A stretch of DNA of 36,795 nucleotides. It comes from Obelidium mucronatum (lineage: Eukaryota > Chytridiomycota > Chytridiomycetes > Chytridiales > Chytriomycetaceae). The stretch spans positions 1 through 36,795 of the forward strand of contig JAIVFH010000265.1 of NCBI GenBank assembly GCA_025765595.1, given 5' to 3'. The notes under the pieces are model-generated. The model was not told where the DNA came from and did not search any database. It worked only from the letters and a program-made list of their open reading frames with translations. Numbering within the stretch: the stretch's first letter is position 1; the number at the start of each line of letters is the position of its first letter. Both the position numbers and the translations under genes were made by a program. This document shows positions 1 through 9,852 of the stretch, piece after piece.

Positions 1-1107
1 CTGCCACCACCACCACCGTATCTACCTCCTTCCTCTCGTTCGCCAAATAGTCCAATCCAAGACACAGAGCTTCCTCGTTCGCCTCAATACGCCACTTTAA
101 CTTTTTATCAAGCGCGCAAGAACCATCTGTGTCCTTCACATGTCCCACAATTAGAAACTCTTTTTTGGCAGTCTTGAGTAAGTTCTTGTCCATGACAGAG
201 TTTTGTTCCAAGCCATTCGAATCAACGTCAACCAATGTGTCATTCGAATAACTGGGGATAATTTCCTTTTCGGCAGTATTACTTGTACTCATATCTTCAT
301 CATCATCCATTTCTTCGCTACAACTGGGAACACCACTGCATTCACGCCGTTCCGTATTCCAACCGCCCATCACACGATCAAAAAGCTTCAATCTCTCCTG
401 CTCATCGGTCACAAATAGGCAATCCGATGCCAAAACGCCTGCCAAGTAGCATTCAGGAATATTCATCAAATCAGATGTATCCATTGCCGCAGCGTGTTTA
501 CAAAGAAACACTAATCCAGCGTCAATGATTCCATCTGAAAAGGCTTCATGGGGTTTTTGATGCGCGTAGTTCATGAATAGGGAAACAGTGGATGCGGAGA
601 TGTTGGTTTCAATGTATTTTTGACAGAGCATGCAGAGAGATTCATCGTCAAAGTAGCGTCCCGTCGCTGAACGTATGCAATAATAAATTGAAATTGAACG
701 CAAAAAAGCGAGTCTTCAGTTTTCAAGGCTGGCGGAAGAAGTTGAAGTGAAAAAAAAAACAACAAACCCAGCAGCGGAAATACATTCTCCACTGTAATTG
801 TAGTAGCGTAGTCAAAGACGCCGTATAATCTGCCCAGGAAGATTCTAAACGCGCCGAGAGTGATTTTCTGTTCGCCATCATCAGCTAGACTCAGTTCGAG
901 CACAGACTGGTTTGTTGCGCGCCAAAGCCCACCCGTTTTGAGCAACGTGCGAAAGTAGTTGTTTGCAGCAAGAAGCACGCGATGCAGCCGGAACACGTGT
1001 CCGAATGCGCGTACTTCGATATCTGAGAAGTCGCCGCCATCAGCGTTGGTGAAAATGAGGTTTAGATTGGTTAGCAGCGCGTGTTTGTGTCCGGATTCAG
1101 CATCCAT
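1..1107 (-). CDS. BTB/POZ domain protein, copy A (3' part beyond window edge)
   Basis: Exon 1 is 768-1107 and exon 2 is 1-666, open to the left edge; the 101-nt intron is 667-767. The start ATG is at 1107 (MDAESGHKH). Residues about 10-110 form a BTB/POZ fold (the FGHVFRLHRVLLAANNYFRTLL stretch is characteristic), a dimerisation domain often found in Cullin-3 adaptors. After the intron comes a BACK-like helical region beginning ATGRYFDDESLC, then an acidic Asp/Glu/Ser linker. Copy B at 1235-2974 is a clear tandem duplicate in the same orientation with the same intron position. By comparison with copy B, the missing end should encode a MATH-like domain. The substrate or partner cannot be told from sequence. 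Confidence 0.8.
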
Positions 1108-1234
1108 TTTTTTCAACTTTATTTTTGACACCACACCAAAATGTACCGCAACAACTCAACATTTAGAGATATAATGAATCGTTCTTGCATGAGGAAAAAT
1201 CACTTCGACTTAAGTTTATTTTCATCCCCGTCTA

Positions 1235-2974
1235 TTACAATAGTCCAATTAAAACTGCGCATTTTATCCCTTCCGAAACCGTGTTTGATGAATTTGGACA
1301 GTAAACATTCTTCATGGAAAAGAATGCCGGCCACCCCCAACATCCAGGCTGTTTGAACTTTTGAATTGTATCCAAAACTCGATGCTGTGTTGAAGAAGAG
1401 AGAAAACACAAACATCAATCAAGGTAAAAAAGATGGACTAATTTACCGAAACGGCAGAATACGCTGCAACTTGAACCCATACGTTTGTTTGACTCCGGTT
1501 GTCCACCCATAGTCCCGACATTGGTTTCGGTGGTGTTCGTTGAACAAATATTCCAAACGATGGATTATGGATGGATGCTTTCACGTATAATTGCCAAATT
1601 GACCCAGCTGTAACATAAATCAACAACAAAAAACAAAACATCCCGCGATTAGACAGTCACAAAAAAACAACGACAATTTTCTTGCTCTTTTACCATGAAA
1701 GTAAACTGCAGTAGAATACACATTCGTTCCAGGATGTTTAATTGCCTTATTGACTTGCTCAATGGAGAATTCATAACTAAATCGGAACGGGGGGAACTCC
1801 AATGTATTCCATTTGGTAGGATTTCTAATATGTCGGAGAGCTGATTCCTTCACAATTGCAAGTTTTGTACACGAAGCCGCCGCCACCGCTGTATCTACCT
1901 CCTCCCTCTCGGTCGCCAAATAGTCCAATCCAAGACACAGAGCTTCCTCGTTTGCCCCAATACGCAACTTTAACTTTTTATCAAGCGCGCAAGAACCATC
2001 CTTGTCCTTCACGTGTCCTACATTTACAAAATCTTTTTTCGCGGCCTCAAGTAAGTCCATATCCATGACAGAGTCTTGTTCCAACCCATTCGAATCAGAG
2101 TCAACCAATGTGTCGTTCGAATAACTGGGGATCATTTCCTTTACGGTAGTACTACTTGTACTCATATCTTCATCATCATCCACATCGTCGTTTCCATCAG
2201 GAACACTACTACATGCACGCCGTGTTTCTTGATTCAAACAGTCCATCACACGATCGAAAAGCTCCAATCTCTCCTGCTCATCTTTCACAAACAGGCAATC
2301 CGATGCCAAAACACTGGCCAAGTAACATTCTGGAATACTGGCCAAATCAGATATATCCATTGCCGCAGCGTGTTTACATAAAAACACTAATCCAGCGTCA
2401 ATGATTGCATCTGAAAAGACTCCATGGTGTGCTTGATGCGCGTAGTTTATGAATCGGGAAACAGTGGATACGGAGATGTTGGTTTCAATGTATTTTTGAC
2501 AGAGTTTGCAGAGAGGTTCATCGTCGAAATAGCTTCCCGTAGCTTGACATGGAAGAAAAAAAAGTGGGTTTTCAGTTTTCAAAGGCTGGCGGAGAAAGTT
2601 GGAAGGGGGGGAAAAAAATAAAACAAACCCAGTAGTGGAATCACATTCTCAAGTGTTATTGCAGTAGCGTATTCGAAGACACCGTATAACCTGCCCAGGA
2701 AGATTCGAAACGCGTCGAGTGTAATAATCTGGTCTCCATCATCCACGAGACTCAGTTCAAGCACAGACTGGTTCGCCTCGCGCCACGGCCCGCCCGTGTT
2801 GAGCATCGCTCGAAAGTAATTGTTTGCAACAAGAAGCACGCGATGCAGCCGGAACACGTGTCCGAATGCGTGTACTTGAATATCTGAAAACGAGTCGCCA
2901 CCACCAGCGTTGGTAAAGATGAGGTTTAGATTGGTTAGCAGCGCGTGTTTGTGTCCGAATTCAGCCGACTCCAT
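1235..2974 (-). CDS. BTB/POZ protein with C-terminal MATH-like domain, copy B
   Basis: Four exons: 2629-2974, 1694-2542, 1447-1607 and 1235-1384. Phases close to give 501 residues. Residues about 8-110 are the BTB/POZ domain; then a BACK-like helical segment with CxLC, an acidic linker (PDGNDDVDDDED) and a C-terminal beta-rich region. That region holds FPPFRFSYEF, AVYFHAGSIWQLYV and GCWGWPAFFSM, which resemble MATH/TRAF-like strands. The last exon must be read in the frame beginning HRVLDTIQKF: the intron phase requires it and it gives the conserved WGW motif, although the alternative frame is open for longer. The probable role is a ubiquitin-ligase adaptor or scaffold, inferred from the BTB family. 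The start at 2974 aligns with copy A. Confidence 0.8.
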
Positions 2975-3004
2975 TTTTTTCCAATCTTTTGAAAGAACAC
3001 AAAA
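2975..3004. promoter_or_regulatory. 30-bp T-rich spacer between head-to-head start codons
   Basis: Only 30 bp separate the ATG of the leftward BTB gene (2974) from the ATG of the rightward ATRIP-like gene (3005). The + strand of the spacer is T-rich at its left end and A-rich at its right end. Core promoter elements of each gene must therefore lie in the spacer or inside the neighbouring coding sequence. No TATA box is visible. Confidence 0.45.
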
Positions 3005-5214
3005 ATGCAACGCAACACCAACTTTGACTTTGACGACTTTGACGAATTCGACGATGATTTGGACGCTGCGCTGACGTCGCATGATCTGCAAGAGCTGGCG
3101 CGCATCGAGTCGCAGTTTGGCGCCGCTTTGACGCAAAATGCGGCGAAGGAAAACGCGGCTTGTGGAAACACGGGCGACGACGTGCGTCTTTTTCCCTTTG
3201 AGCGTTTGGGTGGCGGTCGATACTGACTGGCTTTGCAAAACAAAGTACAGGAAAGAGTTGGACAACCTTGTGGCCGAAAACAACAGACTCAAAACAGAGT
3301 TTGCAATCAAGACGGGCGAAGTCTTCAACCTGAGAGCTGCGATTGCAAAGGTGGGGGTGAGAGGGAGAAGAGAGAGAGGATCGCATGGCTCGTTTTTTAA
3401 AAGCACGACGAAAAACAGGCAGAAGCAGACTTACGAATCGCGAATGAAGCCGTTTCGAAACAATCTCTCAACGCAGAGACGGAAAAGGAAGCAATCAGAA
3501 GACAGTTTGACACTGAAATTGGGCGGTTACGAACAGAACTTCATTTCAAGAACCAAGAGTTGACGGACGCGACCCAACTCGTCAGGAATGCTGCGAAAGC
3601 TGCTGCTTTATCGGCGACGCAGCATATATCGGCAGTTTCGCCCCCAGCCAAATTGGTTCGAAAGCAGGACTTGTCCCACCAAGAGATTCCTGTCGCGGTG
3701 CCACCAACACGACAGCAAATACAAACTTCCCAGCAAAACTATACCCCACCGATATCCCAAAGAAACGATAAATTCAGTACCCGAAATTCGGTATCTTGCT
3801 TGAATTTATCGTTGACAATCCACTAATCACCACGATGCACACAAAAAACACATCACACAGGTACTTCTTCGTCTTCTGCAAAACTTTATTCCCGAATCTC
3901 AAATCTCCAGTACACGGTCTATAGCCACTGCAAACCAGCCTCCCGATGGATACAATACATTCCTCGAGTTTCTGCGAAAACAAGCAGCAGGCGGGGAACC
4001 TCCACTTGAATCGCTGCTTCCCTTTTTTGATTCATTGATCACGCGATGCGTCAACAATATTTCCAACAACAACGGTTTCGCGTTTTATGGTGTCAAGTTG
4101 TTGAAGGGGATTGAAATACTGTCTACAGATTCAAGCAGCAAGAAAGCAATGCTCTCTGGTAGAATGAAAAAGAAACACACACAAAGGGAACCCAATGCTT
4201 CCAACTAATCCAGTTTGTTTTTTAGAAACAAATGGATTTATTTTTCACGATCAGACATGCGCCTTACTGAAACTGTTTCAACAATCAAAAGAGTTGGAGA
4301 TGGGCCAGAAAAAGGATTTGGAAGATATGTTGGTAATCATGCTTACTGTAATGACAACGCTGGCGTTCGATTGCAACAAAGGATTACTGAATCGGTAATG
4401 ATTTTTCCAAAGCATTGTGTAATTATAACCCATTTGTACTTTTTTAGATTCAATGGTATTTTAGATCCCGAACTGATATTTCAGATTTATGATGTGCAAA
4501 CCAGTCCGAAAGTTGTGACGTCTTGCTCAAATTTTCTTGCTCGAGCAATGCTAAGTACGAAAGATCTATTTGGTTGGATTTTCGACTTCATGACTGAGGA
4601 CTTAATATGAATAGATCAGGAGTGTTTCAAAACACTCTTCATGACTCCACCCGCTACGATCTTTGGAGCCATTTGCAAGTACATGTACGATTCAACTGTC
4701 GATGATAAGCCGGTATTTTTTAAAACACGTGTCTTTTTGTTGTGGTTCATTCTCATCAATTTTTTATTTGAAGGTGGCTGCAATTCAACCGACAGCGCGT
4801 CTTCTTGAAGTTATATGCTTTAAAGATATTGGACAACTGGCACGCACGAAAGCTTTTCCGCAGGTTTCACTCGAGATCTTGTAAAGTCAAAAGAAACAAC
4901 TGACTTATCTTGTTTCAGGCTGTACAAAGGTTTCTTGGTGCAACATATCATGTTGCAGATGTTTTCATTGATGATAAAAAGGGCTCCTTGGAAGGGTACG
5001 ACCTATCTCCAATTTTCTGGACTGACTCTCATATGATATTCTGTGTTATAGTCTTCAGCGGCTTCTTCGATTAACAATCAACCTGCTCTCGACCATGAAT
5101 CCGCATTCGCCTGAAACAACGATAGAGTACCAGTTTGTGGCAGTACTGGCGCGCACGAAGCACGAGCGCGCGTTGAACCACGTCTCTGAAGACCTGCTTG
5201 ACTTTTTCATTTGA
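3005..5214 (+). CDS. ATRIP/Lcd1/Rad26-like DNA-damage checkpoint protein
   Basis: Ten exons: 3005-3181, 3246-3350, 3419-3790, 3861-4158, 4226-4394, 4448-4554, 4615-4712, 4774-4863, 4919-4995 and 5052-5214. They close in frame to 551 residues. The N-terminus is acidic and Phe-rich (FDFDDFDEFDDDLDAAL followed by DLQELARIESQ), like the RPA-binding acidic motif of ATRIP. Residues about 60-145 form a coiled coil (LDNLVAENNRLKTEF, RQFDTEIGRLRTELHFKNQEL) of the kind ATRIP uses to dimerise. The rest is helical-repeat-like. In this family the protein partners ATR/Mec1 kinase and recruits it to RPA-coated single-stranded DNA. The assignment rests on layout and local motifs, so another checkpoint coiled-coil protein is possible. 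The 4555-4614 intron has an alternative donor at about 4573. Confidence 0.68.
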
Positions 5215-5221
5215 AAGTTAA

Positions 5222-6172
5222 TTGATTAATAAACCAAATGGCGACTGGGCCACGCACAGCAAGATCACCGCGCCGGGTCCCGCCGGCGCCGCCGCCATCG
5301 CGCCGCTGGCTGGCACGCTGCGCGAGCTGCGCACGGCGGCGTCGCGGCTTGTGTTCCACTACCTCGCGAACGACGCGGCGGCGTTTGCGGCGGCAGAAAT
5401 CCCCGACGAGCGGCGCGCGGAGATCGACCTGCGCACGGCGGCGGCGCTGTTCGGCCGCGTGCTGGCGCTGCAGGGCGACCTGGCCGCCGCGCGCGCGCCG
5501 GGCGACCGCGTCGTCGGCTGCTGCCGCGACGCCACTGTTCTCTTCGTGGCGCTCGCCCGCGAAAAGGGAATTCCGGCGCGCGCCCGCTCCGGCTTTGCGG
5601 CGTACTTTGCGCCCGGCTTCCTGCTGGACCACGTGGTCGCCGAAGTGTGGGACGACAAAGCACTGCGGTGGATCATGGTCGACCCGGAAATGTCAGACGA
5701 CTGGATCTGCGAGCACAACGGCCAGCGCGTCGACTGGTGCAACCTGACGCCCGACCAGTTCATTACGGCCCCCATTGCGTGGAAGGGTCTCCGCGACGGC
5801 TCCTTGCCGCTGGATCACATGAAATTCTGCGTCAACCCAAAGATTGATCTTGCTATTCTGAAAAGCTGGCCTCAAATTGCCAGCAATGTTATTATAGATC
5901 TTGCAATGTTGAACAAGGTGGAACTGCTGTTGTGGGATTCTTGGGATTCTCTGGAGTTCCGGAATTCAATGGAGGGCGGACCACTCTCGGATGCAGATGC
6001 TTCTATTGTCGATGCTATTTGCGAAGCTACTGCTGATTTGAAAGATGGATCAACCGATTTTCAAACTGTTTTTCAACGAAAAGAGTTGAAAGTCACTCCA
6101 GTTATTTTCAGTATGAATGTTCTCACCAATACTCCTCGACATGTTGATATTAGTGATTTACTTGAAGATTAA
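5222..6172 (+). CDS. Transglutaminase-like (cysteine-protease fold) protein, start unresolved
   Basis: A single uninterrupted frame of 316 codons. It resembles the transglutaminase-core family common in bacteria: DERRAEIDLRT, VVGCCRDATVLFVALAREKGIPARARSGFAAYF, LLDHVVAEVW and RWIMVDPEM. The catalytic triad reads Cys101, His137 and Asp154, numbered from the TTG at 5222. No in-frame ATG precedes the domain: the frame opens just after a TAA at 5219-5221, and the nearest ATG (5238) is in another frame. The real start is therefore a non-AUG codon, lies behind a missed intron, or is hidden by a sequence error. The first 400 bp are extremely GC-rich and the 3' half is AT-richer. It sits 7 bp downstream of the ATRIP-like stop. 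Substrate unknown. Confidence 0.72.
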   Translation: MINKPNGDWATHSKITAPGPAGAAAIAPLAGTLRELRTAASRLVFHYLANDAAAFAAAEIPDERRAEIDLRTAAALFGRVLALQGDLAAARAPGDRVVGCCRDATVLFVALAREKGIPARARSGFAAYFAPGFLLDHVVAEVWDDKALRWIMVDPEMSDDWICEHNGQRVDWCNLTPDQFITAPIAWKGLRDGSLPLDHMKFCVNPKIDLAILKSWPQIASNVIIDLAMLNKVELLLWDSWDSLEFRNSMEGGPLSDADASIVDAICEATADLKDGSTDFQTVFQRKELKVTPVIFSMNVLTNTPRHVDISDLLED

Positions 6173-6451
6173 AAGGCTTGTTATGTTTGATGATCCAGTT
6201 GAAAATTACACACAGTTGGTAGAAGAAACAATTGGGAGAGTCAATTCTTGTTTAATCGCTTCGATCAACTGTGATTGCCATTTTCTAACATATAATGGAA
6301 TCCAAAATACTATCAATCCTAATTCATGGTTTATATAATTGTATATAAGGTCTTCACGGACAAAAGATAGCGAATTTGACTAATGAGATGCTTTTTTCGA
6401 AAGACATAAAGGGATAACGAGGCGGATATCCGATAGTTGTAGATCTTCGAT

Positions 6452-8212
6452 TTATTTGCGCTTCCGCAACTGACGGCCGCTATTCGGTACATTCTCTTTC
6501 CCAGTTTTCTTGTCTTGCTGCTGTTGCCCTTGAATCTCAAAAGGCTCGACAGAACTTTCGGAATCTCGTTCGAGCTCACCACCACTACCATCACCGCCAT
6601 CACGGCCGCCAGCGTTGCCGTCATCTGGAATGGATGGCGGGTCATGTTCAAGATCCTGCTTTCCCTCATCATTGTCGAAACTCGGATCCTGAACGCGTCC
6701 AAGCGCTTCAATGCCATCCTGTTGATACGTTGCATCCACAGCAGACGCTGTCGGTGGCATCGGGCTTGCAGCCCTCGAATCATCCGCATCGTACCCTCCC
6801 CCGTCGCCACCGTGTCCATATTCACCACTACCAAGTCCACCACCACCTTGCTGTGATACTCCAGAATCCGAAACGTAGCCGCCATTTAAATTATGGGCGT
6901 CACCACCACCAGAAAGCCCACGATAACGAGGCGAAGGCGAAGAAGCAACCATATCTCCCAAATGGCTATCTGTACTCCCACTTCGACTCATGCTTGTGCT
7001 GTATTGGTATTGGTGTGGCGCGTTTAAATGATTGCAAGTGCGGCATTTGAATTCTGAAAAGGAAAAAAAGTCAACAAACCCATCAGAAGATAAAAAAAAA
7101 AAAAAAACTCAACTTATACTGTGGTACGATTCAGGCGGAACGAGACCATTGTGTTCGAAACAAGATTGACATATCAACGCGTACTTGTTTTGTGGGCCTT
7201 CCGTGTCTCCCACGACTGCATCCATTACTCTGTCGAACCAGGAAGATTGAGCAGACGGCGTTCCTTGAACTGGGAAACAACATTAAGAAAAAATAGGAGT
7301 TAATTACACCGTCAAATGAATTCTGTGGTTAAAAAATTGTTTTCACCTTGAATAGATGGAATATTGTTGTTCCCAGGTCTACTAGATGAAGGCATTGCAC
7401 TTGGAGTACTAAATGGAGTTTCTCCGGTTCCAGTCATTCCCTGCTGTTGTTGCCGTAGTTGTGATTGTTGTGGTGTCATTCCTGGAGTCGGCGTTTGCAT
7501 TGGATTTTGTGGTGTTCCCGGAATCGCACCCCCTGGGGTTACTGCTGCTGCACCCCTTTGTTGTTTAGGAGTTCCAGTAGGCGGTCTCAATTGTTTGGGT
7601 GGTGTATCAAACTTGTCCAGCAGGTTCTTTGTCGTGTAGTATCCAGTCTTCTTTTTCAACTCTTCAACCTGATTTTTATAGGTCCTTACTTTAAATACAT
7701 TTCGTCTTCTTTGGGTTGCGATTCGCTTGTAATTTTTACCTTGAGTTTCTGGTTTGCTCGCAAGGTGTCCAACTTGCGTCCTTCATTACAAACAATTAAG
7801 AGGAAAGACATGACCAACATTGAAGTAATCGATTACCGTTTGTGCGAATCTTTGCCTTGTACCAGACATCGACAAGGACTCGCGAATAGTATATTCTGGA
7901 AGGAAAGCGGTTGTGGTGAATCGAAAAATGAGCAGCAACAAACAAACAGCCCACTCACCCCACAGGAACAAGAGTCAGAATCGCTACTTTCGCCAACCAA
8001 GCAGCAGCCGAATCCCCCACCGGCGACAAAACAGTAAAGTAGGCAGCCAGGTACGCAACATACAGTGCACCAGCGTATTTGAGAATAGCTGCTTGCCATT
8101 CGCTACTTCTTGTAACAAACGATACCATGTCTTCTTCCGACTGTTTGATGTCATTTTCAATCTGTTGAAGGACTTCGGCATAGTCTTCCTCATGTCGAAA
8201 CCATCGCAGCAT
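6452..8212 (-). CDS. LNP1: Lunapark family ER three-way-junction protein
   Basis: Six exons: 7959-8212, 7837-7895, 7740-7780, 7347-7668, 7120-7269 and 6452-7053. They close to 475 residues. Order of parts: an N-terminal helix (EEDYAEVLQQIENDIKQSE); two membrane segments at about 45-65 and 72-97 (the second crosses intron 1 and reads GIYYSRVLVDVWYKAKIRTN); a short coiled coil ending KTGYYTTKNLLDKFD; a Pro/Gln-rich linker; and the Lunapark zinc ribbon with Cys259, Cys262, Cys279 and Cys282 (CQSC and CRTC). A disordered Gly/Asp-rich tail ends LRKRK. Lunapark proteins stabilise three-way junctions of tubular ER, with both termini cytosolic. The domain order matches the family; the long disordered tail is a local feature. 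Confidence 0.9.
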
Positions 8213-8257
8213 TTTTTTTAATGAAAAATAAATAATAATAAGTTATTTATTTCTATT

Positions 8258-8781
8258 TCATTCTCTGTGTTCTTCTTCTTCGCGATCATCGACTGCCATC
8301 CGATTCGCTAGATTCGCTTTCCACAGAACGCCTGGGGAATGGGGGGGTAAGTGTTGATATCAGCACGACTCCTTAGCAAAAAACTGGTAATTCGTTTTTT
8401 GCCTCCTCACCTTGTGTCCGCAGCGCATAAACAAAAGCAGAAACAGCGTCCTTCTCGTTTACAGTTTGTTCATTAAAGTGGCGTTGAATCGCTGCAACAA
8501 GTTCTTCACGCGGCATGATGGACTTTGATGATCGTAGTTTCTGGATTCGTCTGGTACAGCGATTAAGTTGACAGCTTGACTCGAAAGCAAAAGTGGGTAG
8601 GCGTGTGGTTTTTTTGCTGGTTTACCTGTATCTGCGAAGCGTGGCGTCGTCAACCTGGATGAAGGTGAACAGTTAGCACGCTTACGCTCGTGATGATAGG
8701 CAAAAGCGACAGATGAGGATTGAAGCAGAAGTCTTCATTGCTGGTGGAAGCAATGTGGACACTCACTTGGCTAAAGTCCAT
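8258..8781 (-). CDS. Small SAP30-type Sin3-binding domain protein
   Basis: Four exons: 8767-8781, 8626-8654, 8411-8550 and 8258-8331. They close to 85 residues. The first exon is only 15 nt (MDFSQ). The product is almost entirely one domain: VDDATLRRYRR, then KSIMPREELVAAIQRHFNEQ and a helix ending FVYALRTQG. This matches the Sin3-binding domain of SAP30, the bridging subunit of the Sin3 histone-deacetylase complex. Family SAP30 proteins are usually longer, with an N-terminal zinc module that is absent here. The acidic C-terminus (DDREEEEHRE) is short. The function is inferred to be chromatin-level repression through Sin3 binding. It lies between Lunapark and the PUB-like gene on the same strand, with no functional link evident. 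Confidence 0.72.
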
Positions 8782-8835
8782 CTTGTGTCACAGTTTTGAA
8801 AAAGAATTTTTGCATGATTTTCGTCAATAATACTG

Positions 8836-9802
8836 CTATTTATGGAGCAATTCACGCATTTCAAAAACGTGTCTCATCATCTGCGTCGACTGCATGCGTA
8901 GAAACTCTGCGGCCCGCGGATCCATTGCGCTTTTGGACATCTTGGATGAAGACTCCGACAGAATCATCTTCTCAGCAACAAGTTCCTGCATTTTGGCAAC
9001 TTCATTTCTGAGAATCTCACACTCTTTTTTGGTTTCTTTTAATTGTGATTCCAACTCTGAGACTAGAGTTGAGCTGGCTTTTGGCTTTGAATTGGCCGAA
9101 TCCAATTTCAAATTTGACGAGGCTACTTTCAGAATCGATGATACTTTAGCTGATTCTTTTGTGGCACTTTCTGCTGCTCGTGATGATGTCTTGCTTGAGA
9201 GGATTCCTGATAAGCAGTTTCAAAAAGAATGAACTTCGCCCCCATCTTCTACACAAAAAAAGAGCTCACGCTTCTCATTCGATACTTCCGAATCCGGCGT
9301 CCCCGCTTTCTTTATCGCTTCCTTGTCGACAACTTTCAGCTTCTTTTTCTCGCCGCCCAGCAGAAAGCCGACTGCTTCCAGAAACCACGCTTTTGAGTCT
9401 GGCACAAGCACCCCGCCATCCCCGTTTCCGAGCCACTTGATGAAGCCCAATGCTTCCAGATCATCGACCGCCAGCTTGAGAAACAGCTTGTTGAAGACGC
9501 GTTCGTGTTCGGCACGTGTTGCCGCCGATGCGTTGTCTTTTATTTCAGCCTTCTGTATTTCCTGCTGGTTAGACAGCTTACGTCAGCACGCGCACGCCGC
9601 ACCGCACCAGCTCGTGGCGCCGCGCGCCAATCAACGCGGCGCCGCGGTCCGCGCCGCGCCGCGCAAGAAGCGTCGCCAGGATGCGCTGGCGGCCGCGCAC
9701 GGCGCTCGGCGCGTCGCCTCCGGACGCCACGGCCGAAAACTGGTCGTCGGAAACGGCGGCAAAGTCGCGCTGCGAACGCAGGCGCGCGGCGACTGAAAAC
9801 AT
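8836..9802 (-). CDS. PUB-like domain and coiled-coil protein, frame break in 5' part
   Basis: ATG is at 9802. The 5' part (about 9582-9802) is GC-rich. A TAA at 9578-9580 interrupts the frame, yet coding clearly continues in another frame to 9270, then from 9206 to the stop at 8836 after a 63-nt intron (9207-9269). Either a very short intron (34 or 43 nt, with a TCTAAC branch-like motif) or one extra base explains the break. The middle section (ERVFNKLFLKLAVDDLEALGF, then GVLVPDSKAWF) looks like a PUB/PUG domain, a p97/Cdc48-binding module, but the match is weak. The C-terminus has a Ser/Lys-rich region and a coiled coil (LVSELESQLKETKKECEILR). A role in ubiquitin or p97 pathways is only a suggestion. 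Confidence 0.5.
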
Positions 9803-9852
9803 TTTGGTGCTTTTTTTTGTTTTTTTTTTTTTTTTGGTGTTTTTCAGACAAC
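9803..9852. promoter_or_regulatory. 50-bp poly-T spacer between head-to-head genes
   Basis: Fifty bp separate the ATGs of the PUB-like gene (9802, minus) and the Lines-like gene (9853, plus). The + strand carries runs of 8 and 16 T residues. Poly(dA:dT) tracts are known nucleosome-excluding promoter elements in fungi, so this is probably a bidirectional promoter. Confidence 0.5.

Noticed and set aside
1200..1384. Longer open frame at the 3' end of BTB copy B
   Set aside because: The intron phase excludes it, and the alternative frame gives the MATH-like WGWPAFF motif ending at 1235.
5238..5747. ATG-started frame of 169 codons inside the transglutaminase-like gene
   Set aside because: Arg/Ala-rich shadow of GC-rich sequence; the catalytic motifs lie in the other frame.
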